A DNA stretch of 64,000 nt, from assembly GCF_030263935.1 (NCBI RefSeq), contig NZ_CP127162.1, forward strand, positions 2,117,501 to 2,181,500, given 5' to 3'. The position numbers and the translations under genes are program-made. Shown one piece after another: positions 27,297 to 36,061 of the stretch; position 1 is the stretch's first letter; every line of letters starts with the position of its first letter. The stretch comes from Paenibacillus polygoni (GTDB lineage Bacteria; Bacillota; Bacilli; Paenibacillales; Paenibacillaceae). The notes beneath the pieces are model-generated. The model did no database searches and was not told the origin of the DNA. It saw only the letters and a program-made list of their open reading frames with translations.

Positions 27297-27709
27297 TTAT
27301 GGTCTGTATCCGTATGAAAAGACGAACATAAAAGCCAAGAAAATAAAAATAACTGCTGATGGGATGAAACTCACAACAATCAATACCTTAGCTTGCTTGC
27401 TCTTCACTCCAGTAAACCATTTGTAATAGATAAAAAGGAGAATTACTATCATAGGCAGGAAGAAATAGCCGGCGATAGTATCAACCCAGCCCGAATTTTC
27501 ATCCCAATATGCCTTTGGTACAGGGAGGATATTTTCATATTGCCTATCAATTTTGTTTTTAGTTACGATAAAGATATAAGAAATTAAAGAATAATAAGCT
27601 ACTATGGCAGCTTTGATCCACCAATAAAAAACTTATTGAAAATTATTACAAGAAGGATGATAGCCAGAATTATAAAGAAACCCATATATGTTTCTAAAAT
27701 ATAAATCAC
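27297..27709 (-). pseudogene. Multi-helix membrane protein gene with a frameshift (minus strand)
   Basis: On the minus strand one frame starts at GTG 27709 (GTG-IYILETYMGFF) and encodes helix FIILAIILLVIIF before breaking near 27620. A second frame carries on with AYYSLISYIFIVTK, ILPVPKAYWDENSG and two more helices to the TAA at 27297. Joined, it makes a four-helix protein of about 135 residues. The continuity of hydrophobic pattern and codon use supports one broken gene. Family unknown. Confidence 0.6.
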
Positions 27710-27888
27710 CTCTATTGTATTTTACCTAATAAGTGTAAGTGTTTCCATGTGTTTTGTTTTTTTCTGTTTTCCTGTTCCAAAGATTAAAAATAATGTGATT
27801 GTTAACTATTGAAAAAAGGCACCATCCAAAGAATAATTTTATAAAAAGATTTGTTTCAGGGATTTTTTACGTTAGGGGGCTATCATTA

Positions 27889-28392
27889 GTGAAGCAAATG
27901 CTAAAGCTTTCATCTTTTTTGCTATTGGTATTTTTAATCATGAGCGGGTGTAATACAAAAAGTGGGAATGAAGAGTCGCTAGGAATTATAGACGCTTACG
28001 CTGGTGATTTATTAGATTTTAAAGATGCATATGTCGGAAATGCCAGTGCAGTAGGGAACATCGTAAGTAGGGTGGAAAGTGCCGAGCAATTCAAAGGGTT
28101 TGAACTGAAAACAGACGAGGAACCATATGGCATCATTCTGAACTATGACGGAAATGACGCAGAAAAAAATCATAAGAAAACAGTTGTTTATAACGCTACA
28201 TTTTTATTTGCATTAATTCAGAATGTAGATTGGGTAACGTTTAATTTTACTAATGAAGAATACACAATCATGAAAGAGAAACTGAAAAGTTGGTATGGAG
28301 AAGATTTTACAGAAATACAAAATGAAGATGAGATGAAAATATGTATACAAAAACATTTGGATGATGATAAATTAAACCAGTTATTCAGATAA
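27889..28392 (+). CDS. Lipoprotein with DUF4825 domain
   Basis: About 167 residues. Signal with lipobox MSGC (Cys near 21), then a DUF4825-like domain: the segment KDAYVGNASAVGNIVS followed by EEPYGIILNY is the family hallmark. GTG 27889 is chosen over the far upstream ATG because AGGGGG lies nine bases before it and it gives a proper signal peptide. DUF4825 is found in Firmicute lipoproteins and BlaR1-like sensors; its role is unknown. Confidence 0.75.
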   Translation: MKQMLKLSSFLLLVFLIMSGCNTKSGNEESLGIIDAYAGDLLDFKDAYVGNASAVGNIVSRVESAEQFKGFELKTDEEPYGIILNYDGNDAEKNHKKTVVYNATFLFALIQNVDWVTFNFTNEEYTIMKEKLKSWYGEDFTEIQNEDEMKICIQKHLDDDKLNQLFR

Positions 28393-28440
28393 AGGGGTTA
28401 AAACCATTGCTAAAAGGGCAGAGTTGTTTTAATGAAATTT

Positions 28441-28470
28441 TTGTATCTATTAAATTGGATCGATTATACT
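28441..28470 (+). promoter_or_regulatory. Sigma-A-like promoter
   Basis: TTGTAT and TATACT, 18 bases apart, 70 bases before the following small membrane protein gene. Supports the view that single genes here carry their own promoters. Confidence 0.5.
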
Positions 28471-28540
28471 GTAGTGTATCTATAGAAGTTAACTAATTGA
28501 TAATAAGATACTGGTTTAAGAACTTCGGAGGACGGCATCT

Positions 28541-28810
28541 ATGTGTACAATCACTTATACTAACATTACGGGAAATTTGTTTATCGATCTTTTTATTTTT
28601 CTGATCATAGGTCTAATTAGCATTTATTTTAGTTTACCTATAGTTTACTCGGAATTTAAGGAGATAAAGCAAGAGGAAAGCCGAATATGGAAGATAATTT
28701 CGATGATGTGTATACCTATCTCAGCAAGTGTAGGAGTACTTGCTTTCGGTTGCTTATTTGTATGTATTTCAATATTGAACTTGATTGCAGAAATCGCTTG
28801 TAAAATATGA
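28541..28810 (+). CDS. Small two-helix membrane protein
   Basis: 89 residues with hydrophobic segments at about 11-33 and 52-85 and a charged loop between (EFKEIKQEESRIWK). GGAGG lies nine bases upstream of the ATG, and a promoter-like pair lies at 28441-28470. Family not recognised. Confidence 0.65.
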   Translation: MCTITYTNITGNLFIDLFIFLIIGLISIYFSLPIVYSEFKEIKQEESRIWKIISMMCIPISASVGVLAFGCLFVCISILNLIAEIACKI

Positions 28811-28900
28811 TCGCTAAAGTTAACAATCGTGCGGATATTTGATATCAAAAAAAGTGCACCTTTTGAAGATACCAAACTTCCCCAATTGTTCTACTTTGAT

Positions 28901-28996
28901 GATTGAACTAACAGAAAAATGATAGTTGAATATAGAGGGGAGAGAAGCTTGCCAATTGGCAGTTGCCCTTTTTTATTATACAAAGAGGCAATTTAA
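28901..28996 (+). repeat. Cassette-boundary repeat (type B, degenerate)
   Basis: Left end GAACTAACAGAAAAATGATA, hairpin around AAGCTTGCC-AATT-GGCAGTT with T-run, right end ATACAAAGAGGCAATTTAA. Drifted from the other type B copies by about one base in five. Confidence 0.75.
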
Positions 28997-29150
28997 CGCA
29001 ACAAATATATCTTGAATTTATGATATGGGTTACCGTAATATATCTAAACACAAAGTACAGTTTGTCCACAAAATATACATCAAAATATAAAGACAAAGCC
29101 ACTCCTAACAAAGGGGTGGTTTCTTCGAATATTGTTACTATATCGGGAAA

Positions 29151-29789
29151 TTAAATGGGAAAGGTATATTTTAATTCATTTGAAACGTATTTTATCCATT
29201 CGTTTTGCGGCGACACGATCTCAGGTAACTTGTTAATTGGAGACCAAAACAATTTGAAAGTATGATTATCCGCTTGCTGTTCCCACTCACTAAGTTCGCT
29301 ATTTGTGTGTAAATGATAAAAATGTCTTTCAACCGTTGATGCTAATTGTGTTTCCTCTACCCAACCTGTTATTTGATAAGTGACGTAGTTTGGTGCTGGA
29401 TATTTATCTCCTTCAATATAGGAGATTTGTACAAACTTTTCGTTCTTGCGTTCGTGTTTGACAGTAATACCCCTTCTAATCTCAGCCCAATGTGAACTTG
29501 ATAAGTCTGGTCTTGAATAGACCTTTGCTTTTTGAAAAACGATGTATCTATCTCCTGAAAAGTTCAACTCTTGTTTTCCTATATAATTACATGAAAGAAA
29601 TTCATTTAGCCCAGTTTCTTCAAAGGCTTCACGTAAGGCAGACTGTTTAAAATCCTCATTTATCTCAACCGTCCCTGCTGGAAATTGAATACCTGCATTT
29701 GGATGTTGTATTAGAAGCAGTTCAATATTGTTCTTTTTCTCCCTAGTAATAAAGCACGTGACTTTTCCCATTACATTAGGTTTTATCAT
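29151..29789 (-). CDS. Nudix hydrolase
   Basis: About 212 residues. Hydrolyses a nucleoside diphosphate linked to another group. The Nudix box is complete: G at the start of GTVEINED, then QSALREAFEETGL (the GX5EX7REUXEEXGU form). ATG 29789 fits GGGGGA better than the upstream GTG 29801. The C-terminal 100 residues are longer than in minimal Nudix proteins. It lies on the minus strand, against the array direction. Confidence 0.85.
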   Translation of the reverse strand: MIKPNVMGKVTCFITREKKNNIELLLIQHPNAGIQFPAGTVEINEDFKQSALREAFEETGLNEFLSCNYIGKQELNFSGDRYIVFQKAKVYSRPDLSSSHWAEIRRGITVKHERKNEKFVQISYIEGDKYPAPNYVTYQITGWVEETQLASTVERHFYHLHTNSELSEWEQQADNHTFKLFWSPINKLPEIVSPQNEWIKYVSNELKYTFPI

Positions 29790-29801
29790 TATTTCCCCCA
29801 C

Positions 29802-30290
29802 AAATTATATTCTTTTAAACCCTTTTTACTTTACTATATATTGGAAAAACATTCTATATCGTTTCGGTTTAAAATTAACGCTTAGTCGGTCGATGTGCAT
29901 AGCATCTATTCAAATCCAAGAGCATTAGGAGTGGTGTACACCACCCCCACCCTGTGTCACCTTGAACAAGCTCTTTAGACCGCCTAGATCGTTTCTAATT
30001 TGTCCTACCATTGTATCCGCAACACATGAAGTCAGCAATCAGAAGCCCTATACAGTCCCGCTTCCTCCATTTTGTCAATGTCAAAAGGTATAGTTTTTGA
30101 CAAGCTCCTCAGGTTCATGAAGATACCTATAATTTCCTTACTCCTTCTTTAATAGAGAAGGTGATTTGTTTAAACGATGTAAGAATGAAATCTGAACGCT
30201 CTCGTTACTGTATAAATATGGAAACAATAGTGGGTTGGTGATACAATGTAATCAATAAACGGTATTTAAGGAATTATATGGGGGGTTTTA
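29802..30290. other. Intergenic region without a clear gene
   Basis: Between divergent Nudix and methyltransferase genes. A minus-strand frame of 28 codons (29925-30011) begins MVGQIRNDLGGLKSLFK and may be a fragment of a lost gene. TTGTCAA near 30074 and TTGACAA near 30097 form an inverted repeat. Nothing else stands out. Confidence 0.4.
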
Positions 30291-31082
30291 TTGGTGGAAT
30301 CAACACAACAGAATAAAAAAGCATGGAACACTGGTACTTACGATTCTTGGGTTAATCGGTTTGGAACGCCGATGGAAGCTGTGGAGAAAATAAAGAAAGA
30401 ACCTTTAAAGAGAATTGGAGCAGCTTTCAAATACATGGGTGAGAACATTGAGGGCAAGAGAATAATCAATCTACTTGGATCAAACGGAAATAAAGCAGTA
30501 GCTTTAGCACTTTTAGGAGCAAATGTAACGGTTGTCGATTTCTCATCTGAAAACAAGCGTTACGCTACAGAATTAGCTAATCAAGCAGGTGTTGAATTAA
30601 GTTATATCGTTTCAGATGTATTGAAGTTACCCCTAAATGAGTTATCAAATCAATACGACCTTGTATTTATGGAATTTGGCATCCTACATTACTTCACTGA
30701 CTTATCCTCTTTTTTTAATTTGGTTCAAAGTCTTCTTAATGATGGTGGAATGATGATTCTGCAAGACTTTCACCCTGTTTCTACTAAATTGATAACCTCA
30801 AAGGGAACAACAGCCAATATTAGGAAACATAAGGTTACAGGTGACTATTTTGATACATCGCTTATTGAAAAGGATGTATCCCATTCTAAGTATTCCGAAT
30901 GGGATCATATCAATGAAAATGCTCATAAGGTTTATCTACGTAATTGGACACTGGGTGAGATCGTTACATCTATTGCGAGTGAAGGTTTAACAATCAAAGT
31001 GTTGGAGGAGCTTCCTAATCTTTCATCTGAGGTGTTCGATAAAGGAATACCTAAAACATTTACAATAGTAGCGAAAAAATAA
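30291..31082 (+). CDS. Class I SAM-dependent methyltransferase
   Basis: 263 residues. Motif I is IINLLGSNGNKAVALAL, the acidic residue after strand 2 is in VTVVDFSSEN, motif II-like IVSDVLKLPL, and DLVFMEFGILHYF precedes the catalytic region. It resembles the UbiE/small-molecule group; the substrate is unknown. It starts with TTG five bases after GGGGGG. A strong terminator follows 12 bases after the stop, making it a one-gene unit. Confidence 0.85.
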   Translation: MVESTQQNKKAWNTGTYDSWVNRFGTPMEAVEKIKKEPLKRIGAAFKYMGENIEGKRIINLLGSNGNKAVALALLGANVTVVDFSSENKRYATELANQAGVELSYIVSDVLKLPLNELSNQYDLVFMEFGILHYFTDLSSFFNLVQSLLNDGGMMILQDFHPVSTKLITSKGTTANIRKHKVTGDYFDTSLIEKDVSHSKYSEWDHINENAHKVYLRNWTLGEIVTSIASEGLTIKVLEELPNLSSEVFDKGIPKTFTIVAKK

Positions 31083-31093
31083 GGATAACCTAA

Positions 31094-31137
31094 GGAAGAA
31101 CCCGCTCCAATATCAGGAGTGGGTTCTTCCTTATATT
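31094..31137 (+). terminator. Rho-independent terminator of the methyltransferase gene
   Basis: GGAAGAACCCGCTCC pairs with GGAGTGGGTTCTTCC (one G-T pair) around a seven-base loop, then TTATATTAT. Confidence 0.88.
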
Positions 31138-31218
31138 ATAATGATGTTTTTTGGTCAAAGTGTACTTTGTATTTAGATACAGTACGGTGAACCGTACCAT
31201 AGATGACAGGTGAGGTCA

Positions 31219-31317
31219 TTACGCAAAAAAAAAGACGATAGTTGAATACTTCAGGGAGTAGCTTGCCAGTTGGCAGTTGCTCCCTTTTAGTTATGCAAAC
31301 GGGCAGAATAGTTTAAC
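31219..31317 (+). repeat. Cassette-boundary repeat (type B)
   Basis: Left end with GACGATAGTTGAA, hairpin GGGAGTAGC-TTGCC/GGCAGTTGCTCCC with TTTT, right end TATGCAAACGGGCAGAATAG then TTTAAC. The first half of the left palindrome is replaced by an A-run. Confidence 0.82.
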
Positions 31318-31672
31318 AACCACTAGAATTAAATTCATATCTAGATTGAATGTTTATCTCATTAACAGAGAGCTAATATAAGAACAGGTGCCCATATATC
31401 AATAGGCACCATAAGTGTTCGAGAATTACTTTAGATTATTGATGGAGATGTCTAGCCGGTTAGAGATTTGCGGGAAATTGCCAATGAATACTTTTTTTGT
31501 TTTGGTCCCCTGCCGAGTATTGCCAATATAGTTGGCTCCTACTAAAAATAAACTAACGCTCCCAATTCCCTTTATTTAACTTTTTATGTAATTATCAAAA
31601 TACAAATACATATAAAGAGAATAAGATGTCTATACTCTAGTTTTAATATGGCGCTCTAGCCAGTCAGTATTT
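31318..31672. other. Gap without a gene
   Basis: Follows a boundary repeat but no intact gene follows in the same direction. A hairpin GGTGCC/GGCACC lies at about 31389-31411, and an isolated AACTAACGCTCCC at about 31550 looks like a scrap of the repeat family. Possibly an emptied cassette. Confidence 0.4.
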
Positions 31673-31710
31673 AAAAGCCAAAGTTCCGTTGTCGGTTACT
31701 TTGGCTTTTA
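31673..31710. terminator. Terminator of the minus-strand secreted-protein pair
   Basis: AAAAGCCAAAGT (31673-31684) pairs with ACTTTGGCTTTT (31698-31709); works in both directions and lies 14 bases behind the gene at 31724. Confidence 0.88.
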
Positions 31711-31723
31711 TGTAGTGACTCAA

Positions 31724-32335
31724 TTATTCTTTAATTTGACCAATAACATTCATGACATCATCAAGAGTACCTGTTATTGTAGAGGCAGTATAGAAATGAT
31801 CCGATGTCATTAAATGAACGACTTTTCTATTCTCCCCATCTACATAGGCAGCAGTGTAATCATTAATTTTGGTTACTTGTACTTGTTCCAAATGATAGGA
31901 GTTTTCTAAACTTGCAATAGTCTCTTCATCAGTTAGAGTAGCGGGCACTTGAGTAAAGAGAATTTCACTACCAGATTGAGTGTTATAAAATGTCCGGAGC
32001 TGAAGCCCAATATCTGTTTTCCTTGCATATATTTCACCTTCGGTTAGTAACGCATTACTTTTAGTGACAGAAGATATATCTGGAACCGATTTAGGGATAA
32101 AGATTTCATTAGCCGACACTGTGGAAAGATCCACAGTTCCTTCCAGTTGAGTATCTTGATTTACTGTTGCGTCATTGTTTACAGCTTGCGAAGACTGAGC
32201 TTCTTGATTAGTTACTACTGAGCTTGTTGTAGCTTGAGCTTGTGCAATGCTATTCCCATCAGCGTAAGAATGGTAGATGAATCCTCCACTTGCAAGAATA
32301 GTGGCCACGCTTGCAACAAATAATGTTTTTTTCAT
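31724..32335 (-). CDS. Secreted protein of unknown function
   Basis: 203 residues. Signal peptide at residues 1-25, then a low-complexity Gln/Ser/Ala/Thr linker (about 26-75), then a C-terminal domain of about 125 residues. The domain (ARKTDIGLQLRTFYNTQSG, then YTAAYVDGENRKVV) resembles a small mixed alpha/beta lipoprotein-like domain; I do not recognise it. It follows the peptidoglycan-binding gene by 12 bases, so the two are co-transcribed. Confidence 0.7.
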   Translation of the reverse strand: MKKTLFVASVATILASGGFIYHSYADGNSIAQAQATTSSVVTNQEAQSSQAVNNDATVNQDTQLEGTVDLSTVSANEIFIPKSVPDISSVTKSNALLTEGEIYARKTDIGLQLRTFYNTQSGSEILFTQVPATLTDEETIASLENSYHLEQVQVTKINDYTAAYVDGENRKVVHLMTSDHFYTASTITGTLDDVMNVIGQIKE

Positions 32336-32347
32336 TTTTCATCCTCC

Positions 32348-32821
32348 TTAATAAACGCTACCAGAGTTAACGACGGCGTTATTACTCTTATACAATAATT
32401 GATAGGACAAATTAGCATTGTTATTTTTGTTAGCATACATCGCCCAATATGTTGAGCTTTCCCCTGTCCATAAAGAGAAACTTACATCAGGAACTTCTAC
32501 AATGGTATAGGAACTCATCTTATTCCAAGTCCCTGAACCAACTATACCGTCAGATGTTAGTTTGTGACTACTTTGAAAGCTTTTTGCCGCGTTAAACGTA
32601 CCTGTTCCGAAACTGCCATCGATACTTCCGACTGTAGATTGTAACCCAAAGCAGTACAAATTAACTTGTAACGCCTTTACATAACCACCACTATTTCCAC
32701 TTTTAAGTGTAGGGAAACCAGCAAAATCCACTGCTGCGCTTGCAGAAGCTATACCCGCCGCCAACGAGGAACCTAATAGGGCCAATGGGATAAGCTTTGC
32801 TAATAGTTTCTTTTTAAACAT
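32348..32821 (-). CDS. Secreted peptidoglycan-binding (PG_binding_1) protein
   Basis: 157 residues. Signal peptide to about residue 29, then a PG_binding_1 domain at about 35-100 with the typical VKALQVNLYCFG, GSIDGSFGTGTFNAAKSFQ and GIVGSGTWNKM segments. A short Trp/Tyr-rich tail (to residue 157) has no catalytic domain. It may tether the partner encoded at 31724 to the wall, or act as a small secreted effector; that is inference. Confidence 0.85.
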   Translation of the reverse strand: MFKKKLLAKLIPLALLGSSLAAGIASASAAVDFAGFPTLKSGNSGGYVKALQVNLYCFGLQSTVGSIDGSFGTGTFNAAKSFQSSHKLTSDGIVGSGTWNKMSSYTIVEVPDVSFSLWTGESSTYWAMYANKNNNANLSYQLLYKSNNAVVNSGSVY

Positions 32822-32917
32822 AGTTTAACTCCTTCCAAATAATAGTTTCATATATTAGAACACGTGAAAGTAGCAAAAAGTTATATATTTTAAAAAAAGT
32901 AAAAAAAATACAATAAG

Positions 32918-32950
32918 AGATTAAACTGTACCCTTTGTAAAGTTTAATCT
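32918..32950. promoter_or_regulatory. Inverted repeat in the promoter region of the secreted pair
   Basis: AGATTAAACT and AGTTTAATCT, 13 bases apart, about 100 bases before the minus-strand start. Position suits an operator. The remaining gap to 33195 shows no gene. Confidence 0.4.
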
Positions 32951-33195
32951 ATATCAGCTAATATCTTGTCAAGATTATCGGTAAAAGGAACTTAAATCAT
33001 GATGACAAATAACCCTCCAACCCATTTTTTGGAAGCTTACACCAATTCAAAAAAGTTTGGCAGTGCGAAAAGATTTTTGATCTTCAGGATGACATAAAGC
33101 CAATGAACTAGCTTATTTGCCATGCGACTAATGCTATTTTATGTTGCTTTCCTTCTGCTCTTTTGCGATGTAAAAAATAAAAAGGAGGTTAATGA

Positions 33196-33395
33196 ATGAA
33201 AGGAATCTTTGATCGGTTTGAAGGTGATTACGCGGTAATCGAAATAGATGGACAGACACATGATGTTTCTAATTCCATTGTTGATGCTTTTATCAAAGTG
33301 GGAGATGTAGTTACATATGGAAGCCAAAACCGACTGAAATAGAGCAACGAGAGAAGCAAATTGAGAAGCTTATGGACGATGTTTGGGAAGATTGA
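33196..33395 (+). pseudogene. DUF3006 gene with a frameshift
   Basis: Starts well: AGGAGG, then ATG and MKGIFDRFEGDYAVIEIDG, the hallmark start of DUF3006 proteins. The frame stops at 33342, but a shift near 33322 continues with PKPTEIEQREKQIEKLMDD to 33395, which is the usual Glu/Lys-rich C-terminal helix. Restored it would be about 66 residues, normal for the family. Real decay or a sequencing error. Confidence 0.72.
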
Positions 33396-33825
33396 TCGAT
33401 AATTTATTTCTACAATTATAGTTTACTTATTGTAAAAACCTGATTACGCTTTTAGAAGTCGGGTTTAATCTATTTATTCTATCTGATTTCTGTTCAGCGT
33501 TATTAACCGTTTGGATATTTCTTCTAAACCAGTTGAATTGATTGCAGAAATGGCTGTTATGAATAGGTTTTTTTAAATAAATGGTTTGAAGCAAGACCGC
33601 AATGAACGAAGTTATGTAATAAAATAGAATAATATATTATTATTGAAATTTATTTGGCAATTTAATCGATACAGCGAGCCCTTTTAGAACTATGCAAATA
33701 CCGATTTTTGCTGGATCGTTGTCGACCGTCAATTCGATGACGTCAAAGGACACCCGAATCGGGTGCTCTTAGCTTTTGCTCAACCAACGATACGATGAAC
33801 CCTATTATAAGAAGAAATGCTGATC
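33396..33825. other. Gap with a partial boundary repeat
   Basis: No gene. GCCCTTTTAGAACTATGCAA at about 33679-33698 matches the right half of type B boundary repeats without its left half. CACCCGA/TCGGGTG at about 33750 forms a small hairpin. Probably the scar of a lost cassette. Confidence 0.45.
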
Positions 33826-33920
33826 ATTAAGCTAACGAGAAAACGTTAGTTTAATTAGGAAAAGAAAGCAACCGATCAATAGATCGGTTGTTTTCTTTTT
33901 AGGATACTCGGCAAGATAGC
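33826..33920 (+). repeat. Cassette-boundary repeat (terminator type A)
   Basis: Left palindrome CTAACGAGAAAACGTTAG flanked by TTAAG and TTTAATTA. Terminator hairpin GCAACCGATC / GATCGGTTG with T-run. Right end ACTCGGCAAGATAG. Type A shares the GCAACCGATC hairpin with copies near 34.6, 35.9, 40.1, 46.0 and 48.6 kb. Confidence 0.85.
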
Positions 33921-34015
33921 GAGAAGCATACCCTCAATATAGTGAAAATTAAAGGAATGAAGATATGTTTCAGGAATATCTACATATAGAAAATATTTAA
34001 ATAGGATGTGAAAAA

Positions 34016-34559
34016 ATGGACAAACATTACGAATATCTCCTATTAGCTTTCGAAGAAGCAGAAAAGGCAAAAGGTGAAGGTACTTTTCCAATCGGTGCTG
34101 TTATTGTTGATGCAGATGGAACAATTGTAAGCCGAGGTAGGAACAGAGTATTTTCAAGTTGTGATTCGACAGCTCATGCGGAAGTGGATGCGATAAGAAA
34201 AGCCGGAAATAAGATATTAAATCTTGAAAGCAAGAGATTTATACCAAATAATGAGCTAACCTTATATACAACTTGTGAACCTTGCCCAATGTGTACGGGG
34301 AATAATCGTGTTATCTTTGATAAAAAAAGTAGTTTGGGCAGCAAATGATTCAGATATTGGTGCATTTAAAAAATTTAAGGAAGCAACAAGCGAGTTACCA
34401 ATTTATGATGAGTTGTTTCGTGACATCGAGATTGTTGCTGCTCCTTACATAGATTTAGAAATTAGACAAAGACGACTGTTAGCGGAATGGAATAACAAAC
34501 GAGGATACACTGAAACTCATTGGAATAAAGAATTAAAAAATGATATTGCTCTTTACTAA
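34016..34559 (+). pseudogene. Nucleoside/cytidine deaminase-family gene with a frameshift
   Basis: Zinc deaminase with HAEVDAI and TTCEPCPMCTG in the first frame (34016 to about 34300). Right after the PCPMC zinc site the frame derails; a +1 frame continues IIVLSLIKKVVWAANDSD to 34559, the expected C-terminal half. One extra A in GGGGAATAATC explains it. The first 95 residues keep all catalytic residues, but the truncated product lacks the C-terminal helices. Restored length about 180 residues, typical of guanine/tRNA-type deaminases. Confidence 0.8.
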
Positions 34560-34577
34560 ACGTAGATTTCACCTGAC

Positions 34578-34679
34578 GATTCAACTAACGAAAAAACGAT
34601 AGTTGAACTAGAAAAAGTAAGCAACCGATCAATAGACCGGTTGCTTTTTCTTTAAATACTGGGCAGGTTAGTTTAATTC
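34578..34679 (+). repeat. Cassette-boundary repeat (type A, best inverted ends)
   Basis: Left end GATTCAACTAACG and right end GGTTAGTTTAATTC are inverted repeats of each other (one or two mismatches) at the two edges. Inside are the left palindrome CTAACG...CGATAG and a terminator GCAACCGATC/GACCGGTTGC with TTTTTC. This copy shows the whole element can fold on itself. Confidence 0.88.
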
Positions 34680-34779
34680 ACTTCGCGATGCCGATTTTTC
34701 GGCTTAATATCGAAACTTTTTCCAGGTGTTTATAGTCTATATGATTAGTATACAAATACATCATAGGATGTGGAAATTC

Positions 34780-35022
34780 ATGAAGAAATTTAGTTTTTGG
34801 TTATCGATATTTGGTCTATTGGTATGTTTATTGAATGCTACAGGGAAGGATGACAAGAACTTACTATTGTTCTTTACCAGCCCTCACTTGATGTTTATGG
34901 AAGAGTATAACCTTGTGCGACAAATAGATGGAATTTTGACCATCTATATAATCAATATTGTGGGCTGGTTCATAATAGGTCTAGTTATTGATTTAATCAT
35001 TGCTGCATTTAAACGTAGATAG
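34780..35022 (+). CDS. Small two-helix membrane protein
   Basis: About 80 residues from ATG 34780 (MKKFSFWLSIFGLL). Helices at about 3-20 and 52-76. The longer frame from 34726 has no ribosome site; AGGATGTGG lies before 34780. Family not recognised. Confidence 0.6.
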   Translation: MKKFSFWLSIFGLLVCLLNATGKDDKNLLLFFTSPHLMFMEEYNLVRQIDGILTIYIINIVGWFIIGLVIDLIIAAFKRR

Positions 35023-35062
35023 ATTAAGGATATATGTCTAACTATAAATTGGAACCCACCCT

Positions 35063-35316
35063 TTGAAATTCAGCTATGTGAATGACTATAAAAATCTGGG
35101 CGGTGATTGGTACAATTATGTCTTTCATTATGACAAACCTAAAAATGAAGATGACTTTCGGAACCTTGTTTGGTCCAAAATCTCAGGAAAGGAGCACCAT
35201 AACCATATCCGAAACAGAAAGCCATAGTGATCATAGAGTCTGGAAAAAACGTTGGCTATTGGATTGATGACAGAAAGTTAGATATTGCAGGAGGTGATTG
35301 TTATCGATCTATTTAA
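35063..35316 (+). pseudogene. Frameshifted fragment of a secreted/unknown protein gene
   Basis: One frame reads FSYVNDYKNLGGDWYNYVF and EDDFRNLVWSKISGKEH, then breaks near 35222. Another continues KAIVIIESGKNVGYWIDD to 35316. There is no start codon with a ribosome site. The 3' end overlaps the beginning of the next gene, so the fragment abuts a foreign gene. Family not recognised. Confidence 0.55.
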
Positions 35317-35833
35317 AGTTTTTATGGTTCTCGGAATGGCTGTGCTAATTACAAGTTGTTCGACTCAAAACAATGAAAATCATTCGGATAAAGCAAAGAA
35401 CGATGTTGCTGCAACAGATGCAAAGGTAAGGACTCTTCCCAAGGTTGAAAAGCCGTATTTGCCTGAAAAAGCGGCTGAGAACGGGGATATTGTAAATGTG
35501 CACGGAAAATTCTCAAATTTGGAAAAATGGCAAGTTTTCTTGGAAAATATAGAGCGAAAAAATGCAGACGCTATTCGAATTACCCAATATACAACGGAAG
35601 GCGACCCGATTTTGTACGAGCTTTCCTTTAATGGGGAACAAATCGCATATACCTATAATGATTCCATGGATGCTTTTGGCGGACAAACAAAGGGCAAACA
35701 AAACACTCTTTGTGGAGGAATCACAAAGAGAGAGCCAATGGATGATTCGCAGGCCCCTAATGTGTATCTCCTTACTGGCTGTAAAGCCCAGGATGTGGGA
35801 AACACCTTCTACTTCAGTGAAAATCTTTCTTAA
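35285..35833 (+). CDS. Lipoprotein with DUF4362 domain
   Basis: About 175-182 residues. Lipobox ITSC, then a DUF4362 domain: GDIVNVHGKFSNLEK, DAIRITQYTTEGDPI and YTYNDSMDAFGG are the family's strong signatures. The start is uncertain: AGGAGGTGA is present at 35289-35297 but no ATG follows at the right distance in frame, and candidates are TTG 35285, GTG 35294 or ATG 35324. Function unknown; DUF4362 occurs in Bacillus and Paenibacillus lipoproteins. Confidence 0.75.
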   Translation: MQEVIVIDLFKVFMVLGMAVLITSCSTQNNENHSDKAKNDVAATDAKVRTLPKVEKPYLPEKAAENGDIVNVHGKFSNLEKWQVFLENIERKNADAIRITQYTTEGDPILYELSFNGEQIAYTYNDSMDAFGGQTKGKQNTLCGGITKREPMDDSQAPNVYLLTGCKAQDVGNTFYFSENLS

Positions 35834-35910
35834 GCAATAATACAGCATCCAAGAACGAGTCGTTTCTTGGGCATTACTAAAACATTGGGAAATGGATTAA
35901 GGTCTTTTAT

Positions 35911-36000
35911 TGACTAACGAAAAAACGATAGTTTAATTAGAAAAAGTAAGCAACCGATCGATAGACAGACCGGTTGCTTTTTTTAAAATATTCGGCAGAT
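35911..36000 (+). repeat. Cassette-boundary repeat (type A)
   Basis: Left palindrome GACTAACGAAAAAACGATAG, terminator GCAACCGATCGATAGA with CCGGTTGC and a T-run, right end TATTCGGCAGATG. It overlaps the first bases of a longer upstream reading of the next ORF, which argues for the later start at 36062. Confidence 0.85.
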
Positions 36001-36061
36001 GAATGGAACTTTAATAGTTGCGTCTTCATCTATGAAGTACCACATAAAGGGGGCTTATGAA

